Assembly: GCA_015146655.1 (NCBI GenBank)
Contig: VKHL01000161.1
Location: 1-62,870 of the forward strand
Direction of reading: 5' to 3'
Length of the DNA: 62,870 bases
Source of the DNA: Ochromonas danica
Lineage: Eukaryota; Sar; Chrysophyceae; Chromulinales; Chromulinaceae
Shown: piece after piece, positions 32,764 through 41,377 of the stretch
How positions within the stretch are numbered: the first letter of the stretch is position 1
Layout of the letters: the number at the start of each line of letters is the position of its first letter
Program-made: the position numbers and the translations under genes
The notes under the pieces: generated by a model
What the model was told of the DNA's origin: nothing
Database searches by the model: none
What the model saw: the letters and a program-made list of their open reading frames with translations, nothing else

Positions 32764-34524
32764 ATGACAAAGAATGAAAATCAAAGTGATGGGGTATGGC
32801 AAGCACCAGTTGCAGAGAAGTCCTATAAAAAAAGAAGCTATCAGGCCAGCTTTGTGGAATTATACTTGTTTGGATTGCTGGTGTTGGGCAAGGGACTGAC
32901 TTTCTGGCAGAGCGGATTTATCATGGGCTACTGGGAATTCTTCTTTTGTGTGTGCATGGTGGCCTTGGGCTACATCTGCTTCACTTCGTGTGTGGCGGAG
33001 ATGACGTCGATCTTGCCCTTCTCTGGAGGGTCCTATGGCTATGTGAGGTGTGTGCTGGGACCTTTCATGGGCTACATGGTGGGCTTCTTCGAGTCCATGG
33101 AGTACACCATGTTTGTCTCCGCTTCCTTGGTCGCCTTTGGCAGGATCATGACATTGGCATGTCAGACGGACGAGTGGCTGGAGCCTGTCTATTGGTTCTT
33201 CTTCTACGCCTTTGCCATCCCATTCCAGATAATAGGAGGCAGCGTCTTCTGGAAAGTGGGAGGCTTGATGTCTCTCTGGATCCTTCTCGTTATTCTCATC
33301 TACTGCTTTGGCAATGTAGGAGTGGCGAGTATGGCGGCTGAGGCGCATTTCGATCCCGAGCCCAGGGTCTTCTTGCGCTACTTTGCGGTGGCTGGGTGGT
33401 GCTTCAAGGGGATCGAGGTCATGACCTTGACCTGTGAAGATACCCAAAACCCTTCAGTGAGAGTCCCGAAGGCTATGATGATGTCTATCGGGTCGATGAT
33501 CGTGTTGGTGCTCAGCATTGTGGCCATCATGGGCAGCATTCAGCCTGGCCCCGCCCACCTCGTCTCTGCCAAGTTCCCTCTCAGTCCAGGCCTGACGCGT
33601 CTCTTCCATCTGGAGGAACGCTACATTGCTTTGCTCTTCGCCCCTGGAATCCTCGGATCGACCTATTGCTTTCTGTTCGCCTCGAGCAAGCAGCTCTATG
33701 CCATGGCCAGCTCGGGTCTGGTTCCTTCCTGGTTGAAGCGCACTTATGGCCCCAATCAAAGCCCTCTGGCAGCTCTGCTCGTAGTCTCTTTGATGAGCTA
33801 TAGCGTGGAGGTCATTCTCTTCTACACGCGGCATGAGACCTATCTCTCCATCCTCTTCACCATCTCCATGATGAGCTCTTTGCCCGTCTATGTCTCTCTA
33901 ATGGTTGCCTATTGCATCTATGCGGTCAAATTCAGTAATATGGAGAGGCAGTTTCGCAGTCCCTTGGGCAAAGTAGGAGCTTGTTATGCAATCTCCCTCT
34001 ATGGCTTCACAGCTGTCACTCTTATTGCCTTCCCCAAGGAAGTTACCGTCTCCACCACCTTCTTCGTGGTCTCTACAGTGCTCACCATCATCTACTACTT
34101 CCTTGTGGCTCAGAAGAAGCAATGCTTCTCTACTGAAGAGCAGATTCGTTTCCTCAAGGTGTACGTGTGCAATGTCAGCAGGAACAGTCGAAAGCGAATC
34201 AAACGAGGCAGTCAAAAGCACAGCATGTCGTCCAAAATACGCCGCATCCTTTTCGCAAGGAACTTTGCTGTGGCGTGTGCAACATCAAACAATAATTCTG
34301 AGGCAGGCTCGAGCAAAGACACGTCAGCGAACATTCACACGCGCAAGTCTTTCAGCAACCAGAGCTTTATTAGAGAGGAAAGCAGTTACTCTGAAGAGGT
34401 TCAAACATCCCTCTATTCATCGCTGAGGGAGTTTTCGAGAAGTAGTCGCCATGTGGAGGCTCGCGGCAATAATGCCAGCAGTGTTGCGATATCGTCCAAT
34501 CTCATTCATCCGATTCAAGAATGA
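32764..34524 (+). CDS. Amino-acid permease, APC superfamily
   Basis: One exon encodes 586 residues with about twelve hydrophobic helices between residues 30 and 455. Helix 1 begins LFGLLVLGKGLTFWQSG, helix 2 follows the usual FTSCVAEMTSILPFSGG, and the conserved loop CEDTQNPSVRVPKAM lies after helix 6. The helix 1 Gly-rich break, normally GxG(I/L)F, is only partly kept (LGKGLTFW). The last 130 residues are hydrophilic, basic and Ser-rich, probably cytosolic and regulatory. The protein should carry amino acids or amines such as ethanolamine across a membrane; the substrate cannot be told. The first direct repeat of the neighbouring cassette begins 81 bp after its stop codon. Confidence 0.88.
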   Translation: MTKNENQSDGVWQAPVAEKSYKKRSYQASFVELYLFGLLVLGKGLTFWQSGFIMGYWEFFFCVCMVALGYICFTSCVAEMTSILPFSGGSYGYVRCVLGPFMGYMVGFFESMEYTMFVSASLVAFGRIMTLACQTDEWLEPVYWFFFYAFAIPFQIIGGSVFWKVGGLMSLWILLVILIYCFGNVGVASMAAEAHFDPEPRVFLRYFAVAGWCFKGIEVMTLTCEDTQNPSVRVPKAMMMSIGSMIVLVLSIVAIMGSIQPGPAHLVSAKFPLSPGLTRLFHLEERYIALLFAPGILGSTYCFLFASSKQLYAMASSGLVPSWLKRTYGPNQSPLAALLVVSLMSYSVEVILFYTRHETYLSILFTISMMSSLPVYVSLMVAYCIYAVKFSNMERQFRSPLGKVGACYAISLYGFTAVTLIAFPKEVTVSTTFFVVSTVLTIIYYFLVAQKKQCFSTEEQIRFLKVYVCNVSRNSRKRIKRGSQKHSMSSKIRRILFARNFAVACATSNNNSEAGSSKDTSANIHTRKSFSNQSFIREESSYSEEVQTSLYSSLREFSRSSRHVEARGNNASSVAISSNLIHPIQE

Positions 34525-34604
34525 GATGGTCGATGTTTCTATTTATGTCCTTTGTTATCGTTCGCTTTATCGTTGTCGTTGTGTTTGTTCTATTCAAAGT
34601 GGTT

Positions 34605-35059
34605 GAAGCACTATTACGTACAGTGCTATTGTAAGTAGGTTTTATTGCCACATTTCTGTCCATGACATTTGAAATAGTTTAGTTTGGTTTGTGGTTTGTA
34701 TTGTATTGTATTGGCGAACCTTGTTGTCAATCGTGGCGTAGTATTCCTGACTCTCTCGAGTCAGATTGAAGGGATGTAGTATGTGCTGTTGTGGTAATGT
34801 ATACTATAGTACTAGCTATGTAGACTACTGTAGTATAAGTAAAGAGCAGTTGGTGATATAGGGGCATTATTTACACAAAAACAGCACAACATGTCTTACG
34901 GCTTAAGCGCTACTATAGCGCTTTGGAAAACTCTATATCTACAGTACACAAGTAGATTACACCTAGCCATATTTATGCTAGAGATACCCTCCCATGAAAA
35001 CTGTACTGATGCCTAATTCCAAAGGAATTACTCAAGTGTGGAAAGGAATTACCTAAAAA
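34605..35059. repeat. Left direct repeat (~455 bp) of a cassette
   Basis: This stretch and 36619-37060 are near-copies in the same orientation, differing by scattered substitutions and small indels. Both start GAAGCACTATTACGTACAG and end GGAATTACCTAAAA. Inside are GCACT-N9-AGTGC near the left end, a TATTG microsatellite, AGCGCT-N5-AGCGCT, TAATTCC-AAA-GGAATTA, and tandem AAGGAATTAC words at the right end. The ends lack the TG...CA of classical LTRs, and I see no clear target-site duplication. Confidence 0.85.
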
Positions 35060-35097
35060 GGAATTACCTATGGACAGGTCAATATTCTCAGCGCGGA

Positions 35098-35340
35098 TAA
35101 AGTCACCAAAGCCAAGGACGAGCAAACCTTTCACCAATAGCAAGCAGTGCTATTGAATAAAGAAGGTAGTGCAGCACGATTCAAGCTCCACAAGACGAAG
35201 AAGGTGCTGGAAGCAGCGGCCAAAGCGGCGGTCGAGCAGCAAAGAGAGACAGCGAGGCAAACTCGGCAAGCACCGAACCGCCAAAAGCAGGTCTAACAGC
35301 AGTGGCATAAAGGCGCGGAAGTAGAATCTGCAAACAACAA
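35098..35340 (+). pseudogene. Decayed coding remnant inside the cassette
   Basis: Read in one frame this stretch gives DKVTKAKDEQTFHQ, stop, QAVLLNKEGSAARFKLHKTK then KVLEAAAKAAVEQQRETARQ, ending RQKQV, stop, QQWHKG. The amphipathic Lys/Ala/Gln composition over about 80 codons looks like real coding sequence, but TAG and TAA stops interrupt it. It has a higher GC content than the ORF that follows, so it may come from another gene. I cannot assign a family. Confidence 0.4.
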
Positions 35341-35420
35341 TAGATCGTCCTTTCCGCTCATCTAGGATTCCGCCTTTTCCCCGTCGCTCAAAAAGAGCTT
35401 GAGCAGAGCTTGAATAAAGA

Positions 35421-36551
35421 ATGGAGAATAACACATTTGATGGCAGCACAAAATTAAAAAGAATTATTTTAGGGCCCACCGAAACCAGATTTTTTGTGGA
35501 CAGCAAGATCAACCATCTCACGATCATGGCTTCGGAAATAAAGGGAGTAAATCAGCTTTCTGGCACATACTCGTTGCCGGCAGCAGACATTGAAACACTT
35601 GATTTGACTAACAACGAGCTGACCGATGATCTGCTAAAACAAATTGTGGACGAGTTAGTCAATCATCGTGCGCAATTGGTTCAACTGAAAAGAATCGTTC
35701 TTTGTTGGAATCGATTGACCATTCGATGCAAAGAACCCATTCAAACATTATGTCAGAATTTTGAAGGCATCCTTGTGGATGTACACCATAACTATATGGG
35801 ATACGAAGAAATTGAAAAGGCATTTGAGGGCATGGAAGCTGTCATACAGTACAAAGATAGGCTTGCCTGTTTGATGCAAGAAGTTTTACAGGAGAAGAAA
35901 ATTGCCTGGCAATTTCAGAAGAAAAACAGTGAAAGTATCGCACAAATCTCGCGTTCGTTTGAACAATTGGAACGCTCCGCAAAAAATAGATCACAAGAAA
36001 TGGAGCGAGCGATGGAACAACTATTGCTGCAAGAACTATCAACGGACTATGATTGCGTTTCATTAACAAGCTCATTCGATGGCGGTAAACTCAAGCGTTC
36101 CAATGGCGATGACTTGGTTCAGTGGGATGCGATTCTTTATGGAATAAGCCTGACCGATAATAGTGGCAGTCTTTTTTTTGTAGAAGTGAAAGAAATTCCC
36201 CATGCGAACGATATTATTGCAGATGAACAACCCCCAAAGAAGCTAGATTTGAAAAGAAAAGTCGAACGGACGTATGATTATTTACGCAACGTATTGCCGA
36301 ATGAAACGGGACAGTTTCGCGCGGCCTATGAAAAGTAACGCATGCTTCTTATTCCCCACAAAAGCAGCTCGCTTGTCTTTGCATATGCAAGTGGAAGAAT
36401 GGAAGAAAATATAAAGACGAAAGTGCGAGATCTACAAGCTTATGTGAGTGAGAAGATTGGCGAGATTAAATTGTTGACCGCTGAGTCACCACGATTTACG
36501 GAATGTTGCCTCACATATTACGGGACACAGAACCCTGAATCTCCTCGCTAA
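35421..36551 (+). pseudogene. LRR-like plus PD-(D/E)XK nuclease-like ORF with one in-frame stop
   Basis: The frame runs 305 codons from the ATG at 35421 to a TAA at 36336-36338, then stays open in the same frame to 36551 (MLLIPHKSSSLVFAYASG onward). That suggests one protein of about 376 residues with a nonsense mutation or read-through. Residues 45-105 resemble leucine-rich repeats (IETLDLTNNELTDDLLKQI, LKRIVLCWNRLT, ILVDVHHNYMG). Residues 110-215 form a Glu/Gln/Lys helix. Then QWDAILYGISL and, after about ten residues, FFVEVKEI give the spacing D...ExK of PD-(D/E)XK endonucleases. Codon use is much more AT-rich than in neighbouring genes. It could be a selfish-element nuclease or a Crinkler-type effector-like protein; both ideas are inference. 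Confidence 0.5.
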
Positions 36552-36618
36552 TTTTCTTCTATGAGAGTAAAATAAAACAGAATTTCCCAGAGAAAAACAA
36601 GACAATATTGAGCCATAC

Positions 36619-37060
36619 GAAGCACTATTACGTACAGTGCTATTGTAAGTAGGTTTTATTGCCACATTTTTGTCCATGACATTTGAAATAGTTTGGTTGG
36701 TATTGTATTGTATTGTATTGTATTGGCGAACATTGTTGTCAATCGTGGCGTAGTATTCCTGACTCTCTCGAGTTAGATTGAAGGGAGGTAGTGTGTTCTG
36801 TTGTGGTAATGTATACTATAGTACTAGCTATGTAGACTACTGTAGTATAAGTAAAGAGCAGTTGGTGATATAGGGGCATTATTTACACAAAAACAGCACA
36901 ACATGTCCTACGGCTTAAGCGCTACTATAGCGCTTTGGAAGGCTCTATATCTACAGTACACAAGTAGATTACACCTAGCCATATCTGTGCTAGAGATACA
37001 ATACTGATGCTGTCTAATTCCAAAGGAATTACTCAAGTATGTAAAGGAATTACCTAAAAG
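36619..37060. repeat. Right direct repeat (~442 bp) of a cassette
   Basis: This is the second copy of the repeat at 34605-35059, same orientation. It has a longer TATTG microsatellite (near 36695-36723) and lacks a few bases near 37000. It ends 147 bp before the start of the histidine kinase gene, so it may reach into that gene's promoter. Confidence 0.85.
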
Positions 37061-37206
37061 TCTGAGTCAGTGGGTGATGTTCTGCGCGGTGGAAGACCAG
37101 CACAGAAGAAGAAATCGGAAATCAACGAGAAGTCCAGCAGCACGTCATCCTTGACCATTGTGGGTGCAGGGGCAATTGATTGTTTGCTAGATTGATTGAT
37201 TGATCG

Positions 37207-39622
37207 ATGGTGCTGATGATAGGGTCGATCTGTTCGTGGTCAGAGTTGTGGTTCGCCTTAGTGGTCACTCTCATCGCAGCCATGGAAAGCTCTGCACTGG
37301 GCAGATGGCGTGAGCCTTTGTTTGATCATCTTACCTCCTTGCCAACCATTCTGTCGATTGCCCAGCAGATTGCCATGGCTGTTTCCTTTGTCTCTGCCTG
37401 GGCTCTGGTCTACTGCCACGTCAAATCTGATGACCAGACGACTTCTTCTTCTTCTTCAGTGATAATAGCTCGCAAGAGACATCTGATCGAGTTGTTAGCA
37501 GGCGCTTGCTTTGTCTTGAGCAACAGTCTGAACTTCCTAGTGAAGTGCATTGTGGTCAATCATGCCGAGGAAGCCGAAGACTTGAACACGTTGCTGGTGG
37601 CTGCGCCCAGCACGATGTTGATTTGCCTCAGCCCCCTGCTGGCCTGCTTCTTCCTCTCTTCCACTATCACTCCCTTGAAGCTGGCGATCATCTGGCTGCC
37701 TTCCTTGTCCTGCTTGAGCATCTCCGTGAACTACTTAGCAGGTCATGTAGAGGCCTCGGCTTCTGCGGTGATCTATTACCTCATCTTATCCGCTGTCTTG
37801 ATCAATATGGTGACTTGTCGACGAGAAGAAGCTCTGCAGACTCAACATCAGCGGCATGTCGATGTCTTGCTTGAGAAAGAAGAAGCCAGTCAGGCGTTGG
37901 AAACAGAGATGAAACATCTCGTGGCTAATGTTGCTCACGACCTCAAAACAGTGAGTAGTAGTAGTCATCTCCTCCTTACTTGACGTAACCTCATGTTTCA
38001 CTCTTGTTGTCTTCTTTGCATAGCCGCTTTCGTCTTTCATGATGGCCGTGGACATTCTCTCTGACCATGTCGAGACAACCTCACAGCAAGCAGTCTTTCC
38101 CTTTCCCCGTGGAAGTGATGGAGGAGAGTGGCAAGAGACCTTTCGCTCTCACCTCCACAACATGCGCAATACCAACTCCTTCATGCTGATGACGATTAAT
38201 CGCGTGTTGGACTATGCGAAGGCCTCGAAAGGTCTGAAGCTGGTTCCAAAGTATGAAACGATCGATCTGATGGACACGTTGTATCTCCCAATGAACTGCA
38301 TGAAGGACATCCAGCAGCGAATATCGATCGTGTTGGAGCCTCTCTCGCTGGAGATCTGTTCTCACATCATAACAGACAAGCAGTGGTTGCAGGAGAATGT
38401 GTTGTGTTTGTTGAGCAATGCAGTGAAGTATTCGAGTGGAGGCACGGTGACTGTCTCGGTGAAGTTGGAGGAAATCGAGTCAAGTATTCAACAGGAGGAA
38501 GAGTGTGCATGTGAAGACATGCTAGTGGATACTTCGCTGAGGTCTACCTGTGCGATGAAGGCGAGAAGTGCGAGTAATGCGCGATGGTGGTCACCGTTTT
38601 CGAGTCCTCAGCGAGTGGCGGTGGAGGATGGCTCGAACAGCCCAGAATACTTCGCGAAAGTGGGCCCGCGTCTCAGCTTTTCCTCTGTTTCATCTGTCGT
38701 TACGTCTGTTCTTCGTGTGGAAGTGGAAGACACGGGGATCGGCATGTCTGACCAGGCCATGAGTGAGCTCTTCTCTCCTTTCAAACAAAATCAGCGTCTG
38801 GCAGGAGGTACAGGGTTGGGACTGTTCTCCCTCGCTCAGCGTGTGGAGGCATTGCATGGTCAATGTGGAGTGATGCATCGTCGTGATGGGCAACAAGGGT
38901 CTTTGTTTTGGTTCACCATGCCTTATCGACCTGACTGCAGTGTCTCTTATGCATCTGAAGGACTCAGACTCAGTCCTCGTGCAATACGAAGAGTGGACCC
39001 GCTGGATGCGTTACGACAATCAGTAGCACAAGCAAAGAAGTTCGAAGATACGCGCATGGGATTATTAGATGGTGACAACAAGCATCAGCACAGCCCATGC
39101 TATTCGATTTGTTCCTCCACAGGATCATCTGGTCCGACTGACTGCACCTGTGACTCAGCTTTATCGTCCTTGAATGCCGAAGAGACGGCCAAGACAGCGA
39201 CTATGTCGTCTCGTCTTCCTCACGTGTTGTTGGTGGACGACTCCTTTGCCATTGTGAAAATGACGTCGATGTTGTTGAAGAAGTTGGGCTATGAGGTAGT
39301 CACCGCTTCCAATGGCGCAGAAGCTTTACAAGTTGTACAGCCTTCCTTGCAGGGGCTTTTCAAAAGTTATGATGTCATCTTGATGGACTTGCAAATGCCC
39401 GTGATGGATGGATTAGAAGCAACAAAGCGACTCAGGCAAATGGAAGAGAATTCGAACATCTCGGGAGAGAGAAGACATTTGGTTATTGGTTTGTCAGCCA
39501 ACAACGACTTGGAGACTGAGAAAGCAGCGCTCAGCAGTGGCTTTGACGCGTTCTTAACCAAACCGTTCTCTGTGGAAGCCTTCCAGACAGTTCTGACACG
39601 CCTTTGTTCGCAAGGGCTTTGA
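37207..39622 (+). CDS. Hybrid sensor histidine kinase with receiver domain
   Basis: Exons 37207-37950 and 38024-39622 (73 nt intron) give 780 residues. Residues 1-215 hold six or seven membrane helices of unrecognised type, with no PAS or GAF domain visible. The dimerisation helix has the phosphoacceptor His in NVAHDLKTPLSSF, and the intron falls between T and P of this H box. The ATPase domain shows the N box (LLSNAVKYSSGG), G1 (VEDTGIGMS) and G2 (GGTGLGLFSLAQ). The receiver near the C-terminus has LLVDDSFAIVKM, the acceptor Asp in VILMDLQMPVMDG and the Lys of FLTKPF. It should phosphorelay a membrane signal to a histidine phosphotransfer protein. A Ser-rich linker joins kinase and receiver. 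Confidence 0.92.
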
Positions 39623-40044
39623 TCATGTTCTCGTCTGTTGTCTACTCTACTCATGATGATGGCGAGAGATAGGATACCTATACCCACCTGTTGTACATTT
39701 TGTTTATATTGTGTCTATACTTTGTTTGTGTGTGTGAGATTGATTATATTGATGGTACGCCAGTTCAATTATCCTTTCCCTCGCAACCCTATTTATTCCC
39801 TATCGCCCAGTTAAGTCCATCGAAGTGTACCATTGCTTGTACTGTTGTTCTTGCTATATTAACTCATGTGATAACCGCCAATTCAGTCGTACTAGTATGT
39901 GAGATAACTAACAGACAGAAATGTCTTTTGATTATATGGAAGAAGTGAAGCATACATGATTGGTTGGTTGGTTGGTTGATGTCATCCTGACGCCATGCAA
40001 CTGAATTCACACTAATACTAAGCTAAGCATATCTACAAAAAGGA
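39623..40044. other. Convergent 3' intergenic region
   Basis: The region contains a TGTTTGTGTGTG stretch and a (GGTT)n tract at 39961-39978. No coding region is supported; it should hold the two 3' untranslated regions. Confidence 0.45.
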
Positions 40045-41207
40045 TCAAACATTGTGAATCACGTCCTGAAGGTCGCGTCCATCGAGGTCGAAGGGGTACT
40101 TGGGGGGCGGCGGCAAGTGGCGCGAGGGCCAGAGCAGGCGATACCACGGCACCTCGCCCAGCACCCGCCGCACATTCTTCCGCCAGCCTTCGTCGAAGGG
40201 ATTGCTGCGATTAGACGCATGGTTGTTCGCATTGGAGTGACTATTCTGACTGTGTAAAGAACCAGCAGGAGGGTAGAAGAAGGACAGCGTGGCAGACAGC
40301 CAGGGCTCGTTACTGCGAGAGAAGTTCTCGTAAAACTCCAGCGATGTCTGAACGAACACAGCGTTAAGGTGTACCATGGCAATCAATCATTCACTAAGCA
40401 CCAAGCAGTACATACCTGATTGGTGAAGGTGAGGTAGGCGTGCCAGAGCAGCAAGAGACCCGCGCTGACCAGGCCAGACAACGCCAAGCCAAAGCAAAAG
40501 ATCGACGCAGACAATGTATCTGCATAGAAGAGATGCGTTCGAAACATGCTGTTTAGATAGATGAAGGATCTGTCCACAGGGGAGAGAGTGATGGCCCCGA
40601 GCAGGAAGAAGGCGATGACGTAGAGGCAGGCCAGCACCAGGAAGAAGAGGAAGAGCACGAAGTAGCGGTAGTTGTAATAGCCCACCGTGTTGGACACCCA
40701 GGGGCAGTAGTGGTCCATGTGGTAGACGCATCTGCCCAACACGCTGCAGTGATGCGCTCGCGGAGGTTTGATGCACTTGCACTGGTGGCAGTAGCGGTAA
40801 GAGACGCCCGGGGCCACGCTGAGGTGGTAGCTGAACTGGTAGATCTTGCGTCCCTCCACGAAGTGGATCTTCTCCCCCAGCAGACGAGCAGGGTCAGGGC
40901 AATAGCACGGCGAGCCCGGCGCAGTCCAGGCACAGGCATAGTAGTTGAAGAAGATGTTGACGAGCAGGTAGAGGCCTACGGGCAGATTCACTAGGAAGAG
41001 AGCAGGAGAGGTGCGGTAGAGCTCCGGGTAGAAGATGCAGAGGAAGGCCAAGGCGATGGAGAGAATGACGGCGTTGGCCCCCAGGAACAGCAGCGGACCC
41101 AGTGCGCGCATGGCGAAGCGGTAAGTCGTGCACATCGTCTGCCACAGACCGTCTCGTAGAGAGAATCGACTTCGCTGTTGACAGGATCTCCACTTACAGC
41201 ATGCCAT
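40045..41207 (-). CDS. DHHC-family S-acyltransferase 2 with a DHYC active site
   Basis: Exons 41207-40416 and 40347-40045 (68 nt intron) give 364 residues from MACCKWRSC; an in-frame ATG at 41306 lies inside a promoter-like stretch and is less likely. The cysteine-rich domain reads YRYCHQCKCIKPPRAHHCSV then GRCVYHMDHYCPWVSNTVGY. The catalytic motif is DHYC instead of DHHC, as in yeast Akr1 and Pfa5-type enzymes, which are active. Two membrane helices precede it (LGPLLFLGANAVILSIALAF, LFLVNLPVGLYLLVNIFF) and two follow. The Cys-rich extreme N-terminus could itself be acylated. The C-terminal tail after the splice is hydrophilic with FDEGWRKNVRRVLG. Confidence 0.9.
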
Positions 41208-41290
41208 GGCGATCAGATAAGCGAATGATGAGTTAGACTGGCCACTGTTGGGAAGGCATCTGGAGATCTGGAGATCTGGAGATCTAGAGA

Positions 41291-41340
41291 AGAAACTGTT
41301 TTTCATCTAAAAGCTGTTTTTCTAATATTAACTTAAGAAG
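41291..41340. promoter_or_regulatory. Compound promoter words between divergent genes
   Basis: GAAACTGTTTTTC, AAAAGCTGTTTTTC and TTAACTTAAG follow each other within 50 bp between the DHYC gene (-) and the U2SURP-like gene (+). The same three elements, slightly altered and reordered, lie at 50936-50980 in the spacer upstream of the 706-residue gene. Confidence 0.4.
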
Positions 41341-41377
41341 AACAACAAGGTCTCACAGTCTTACAATTGGATCGGCC

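Larger units (their letters stand above)
34605..37060. mobile_element. Candidate mobile cassette flanked by direct repeats
   Basis: Two direct repeats of about 450 bp enclose about 1.56 kb that contains a decayed coding remnant (35098-35340) and an AT-rich ORF with nuclease-like features (35421-36551). Base composition differs from the flanking permease and kinase genes. No reverse transcriptase, integrase or known transposase is present, so it would be a non-autonomous or undescribed element, or an LTR-like solo pair with captured sequence. A local duplication that created the repeats is the main alternative. Confidence 0.5.

Noticed and set aside
35098-36551. Alternative genetic code with TAA/TAG as Gln, suggested by stops at Gln-like positions in the cassette
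   Set aside because: Other genes in the window, such as the b5 genes, end normally at TAA and TAG; decay explains the stops better.
34605-37060. Classical LTR retrotransposon
   Set aside because: There is no reverse transcriptase, RNase H, integrase or protease coding, no TG/CA ends, and no evident primer-binding site or polypurine tract.
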